A DNA stretch of 64,000 bases from positions 14,207,748 through 14,271,747 of the forward strand of contig JAQFVV010012400.1 in assembly GCA_028023455.1 (NCBI GenBank), read 5' to 3'. Shown one piece after another: positions 61,275 to 64,000 of the stretch. The notes under the pieces were generated by a model. The model worked only from the letters and a program-made list of their open reading frames with translations. It searched no databases and was not told the origin of the DNA. The first letter of the stretch is position 1; the number at the start of each line of letters is the position of its first letter. The position numbers and the translations under genes are program-made. The DNA is from Epiperipatus broadwayi (lineage: Eukaryota; Onychophora; Udeonychophora; Euonychophora; Peripatidae).

Positions 61275-64000
61275 GTAAGTGTAAATGTCATAAGTAATAT
61301 ATTTTTTAAACGTATATTTTTTAAAAATAATCTCAAAATGATAAATCTAGTTATGATGGAAAAGTTTTTCTTTAATTGATATTATTAAAATTCTTCAGAG
61401 TGTTTTGAAATTTCAAACTCTTTTATCTACATAAATTTTGACAAATTGATTGATTTAATGATTTATATTCTTGTATGCTTATTTATATTTAAAGTCACCT
61501 TTGTTTTTTCTTTCTCTGGACTTAACAGTTATTCTTGTTTTATTCACATTTTATCATAACTGTATTACCATTAAATAAATGCTGTTATGAAAATTTTTCC
61601 ACTTATTTCTTTTTGATTTTTTTTTTGTACATTGTAACATAGGGATATTCCTTAGTTGCCTTATTGTTTATCTTATGTGTGATGGCTTGGGGGGGGGGGG
61701 GGAATCAATGAAGTCAATGTCTATGAATTAATTATTCTTGACTTTGCAAAAGAAGGTGAAAATCATCATGTTTGTTCATGATATGGTTCTTTACAATGTG
61801 TATTAATTTTTGCAGATATACAAAATATTTATATAACTTTCAGAAAGCATGTATGCTTATACAGTGTTCACAGTTGTCAGTTCTACAGTTTTCATGAAGT
61901 TCCATAAGATTGAATCACTCTCCCTACTGATATTTTGTTCTTTTATATTATATTTAATCTTGAGCTTAGTACTAAATTAAATAATTATATAATCAAAAAA
62001 AAAAAACTTTAAAACAATCTACAAATATAGAACTCACAAAAACTTCACATAGATATTTATATAAGATCTTGAAGTGCTTTTGGTTCATTGTAGTCTTAGG
62101 AATGTGACATCAAAAGTAACTCCCAAGCACACTATGTAAACTCATTAAACAATACCTTTTGGCATAATCATCTGAAGTGTTTAGCATCACTTTTTCTTTA
62201 GACTTCAGAATATTAATAAAAAAAACAATACTTTCAGTCTAGCACAATAATAAAATGTCAGATTCAAAAACTAACAATTCTAAGATCAAAGCTTAACCTA
62301 TTAATTTTGATGCTCAAATATCACATGATCTCTCATGTAACTAACTATTTGTTTGCTTGTTTTTTTGTTTGTTTTTTTTTTTTTGGCCTATAAAAGAATA
62401 ATACTTTCTTCATTAATATCCTAGCTTCAATTTCCAAAATCCTTATTAATGATTGGATGTCAATGTAATAAAACAGGCAATCTAAATATTAGAAAAAACC
62501 ATGTAATTGAATATATTAATAACAAAACTGAATTTTTAATGAAAAAGAGCAACACAAGATCTATTATTTAGTACCATAATAAATTATCTTTAATATATCT
62601 CATGAATTGATAGACTACTAATAAACAAGTAAATAGATATTTTCTTCTTCTTACTGCTACTATCTGAATATAATAGCAATATTATTCTAAATCAATAAAA
62701 ATGGAAGAGAAAAAAATCCTTAGTACTTTCGCCATTAATGGTTGTTTTTAATGCTGTTGAATATGTATTCTTGTTTGTTTTTTTATAGTCATTTAGGACT
62801 TGACCTGTTTGGCTGTTTTTTTATTTATGGGCATAAAGTTAATGTTGCCCTTCAGCATTATTTTCAAAAAAATTAAAATTACAAAGTAAGAATATTATTA
62901 CATGTAATAGGAATTAATAAATAGTTCTATATTGTAACCTCCAGACTTTACATGCATGGCTTTTTGGTAAATGTATATGCTTTTTTTTTTTTTTACGTCT
63001 TCTAAAATATATAAAAAGTCATGTGTAGAATAAATTATGAAGAAATTTAAAGTAATAATAATAATTGTAAAAATTAAAAATGTATTACAATTTTTTATTG
63101 TAAAATAAAATTAACTATTAATAATACCAAGTTGCTATGGAAACCAATTTGAAATAAAAAAGAAAGCTGATCGGCTGCTTTTAAACAAAAATGAGAGAAT
63201 CATTACTTTCTTCGTTGTTCTTCTACAATATGGAAGTCAAGAAAATTTTAATGATTATTTAAGTAGAGATAATGCAGTTTCAAGGATAAAAACTTCAGAA
63301 TGCCTCATCCTGAAATTTCCAGTATTGTAGCTTATTATGGGACTGTAAATAAAAGAATGCCTTAGAAATTAACTTTGATCCTGCTGGTCTATTAATTGCT
63401 TTTGGTGCTGAAAATATGTGATACTTGATATAAGGAAATTTACCCTCTTATTAGTTATCAAATGGAAATACTTTTCTATGACTGGATTCATAAATCTGTG
63501 TAATGTGGATATCCTCCAATCATAGGAAAAAACTTTTTAGGAATAAACTACTATGGAAACAAACTATGAGAAATTAAAATATTAAAAGTTGCTTGCAGAT
63601 GTTTAAAATATGAGGTTTCTTATGTCTATATTGAAAAGCTAATGAAACGTGAGCTTATTGAAACATAGATAGGTAACTGTATAAATTTATTATAAACATT
63701 TTTTTATGAATTGTTATGAATAAATAAAGATTTTTCTGTCATGCATGCTCTCCATACAAATATTTAGATGTAAATATGATTTGTTATATTATTCTCATTT
63801 CAGTTCGTTAATTAAAATTATTGTTATTATTAATAATTTTGTTGATTGTTTATTTCTCATCCAAATTTTAATTATATTATTTTACTTTATCTTTCAATAA
63901 TATTGATAATGTGGAAGGATAGTGGTCAGGAAACATGGTTGGATCTGCATAAAGGCTTGTTCTTTATGTGTATCCAATCTGGTTGTTATCTGTGACTATT
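61275..64000. other. ALIX intron 7 (open at the right edge), no gene seen
   Basis: Intron DNA with a G14 tract at 61689-61702, a T-rich run near 62367 and a more complex but unrecognised segment at 63120-63640. No further ALIX exon detected. Confidence 0.5.
61689..61702. repeat. G14 tract in intron 7
   Basis: Fourteen consecutive G on the sense strand 415 bp after exon G, able to form G-quadruplex structures in DNA or pre-mRNA. Confidence 0.95.

Larger units (their letters stand above)
32395..64000 (+). other. PDCD6IP: ALIX/PDCD6IP gene locus, internal part (extends right, 5' end not found)
   Basis: Seven exons in order on the + strand encode 851 nt of one continuous reading frame matching about residues 71-353 of human ALIX, all within the Bro1 domain. 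Family knowledge: ALIX is a cytosolic adaptor that binds ESCRT-III CHMP4 through its Bro1 domain and acts in endosomal sorting, membrane repair, cytokinesis and exosome formation. Every intron has GT-AG borders and matching phase. Intron lengths are 3885, 105, 2307, 10114, 3145 and 8473 bp, with the last intron open. The first ~70 residues and the V and proline-rich regions are not in view. Large introns 4, 5 and 6 hold transposons, none of which breaks an exon. Confidence 0.93.

Overview
The window looks like AT-rich nuclear DNA of an animal. The only host gene I can support is split into seven exons with canonical GT-AG introns. It encodes the Bro1 domain of ALIX/PDCD6IP, an ESCRT-associated adaptor, on the + strand. 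The closest match in my memory is to arthropod versions. This fits with the RTE, hAT and tRNA-derived SINE content, but the species cannot be fixed from the sequence alone.

Layout. From 1 to about 7.8 kb is a nest of mobile-element remains. An old RTE retrotransposon copy (1-508 plus 3724-4275) is interrupted by a 3.2-kb island. A second 3.07-kb island (4642-7707) is bracketed by a 93-bp, almost identical direct repeat. From 7.8 to 32.4 kb the DNA is AT-rich and noncoding. It holds tRNA-derived SINE relics, fold-back (inverted-repeat) elements, a tRNA-like sequence, and a third unusual island at 26.5-29.1 kb. That island ends in the same kind of hairpin as the first.

The ALIX exons lie at 32395-32449, 36335-36398, 36504-36631, 38939-39092, 49207-49316, 52462-52578 and 61052-61274. 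Together they give 851 nt of coding sequence with reading phase preserved at every junction, matching roughly residues 71-353 of the human protein. The N-terminal ~70 residues were not found in the 32 kb upstream. The rest of the Bro1 domain, the V domain and the proline-rich tail must lie beyond the right edge.

The introns carry the clearest mobile elements. Intron 4 holds a full-length RTE (40329-43623) with a perfect 12-bp target-site duplication but a nonsense codon and a frameshift. Intron 5 holds a 1,059-bp hAT element (51285-52343) with a perfect 8-bp duplication and a decayed BED zinc-finger segment. Intron 6 holds a decayed LINE of another family (about 54950-56935). None of the mobile elements has an intact open reading frame, so the only apparently working gene product is the ALIX protein. 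I see no CRISPR array, operon, rRNA or convincing functional tRNA. The best candidates for something undescribed are the three non-ORF islands, the hairpin that ends two of them, and the 93-bp direct repeat around the second.
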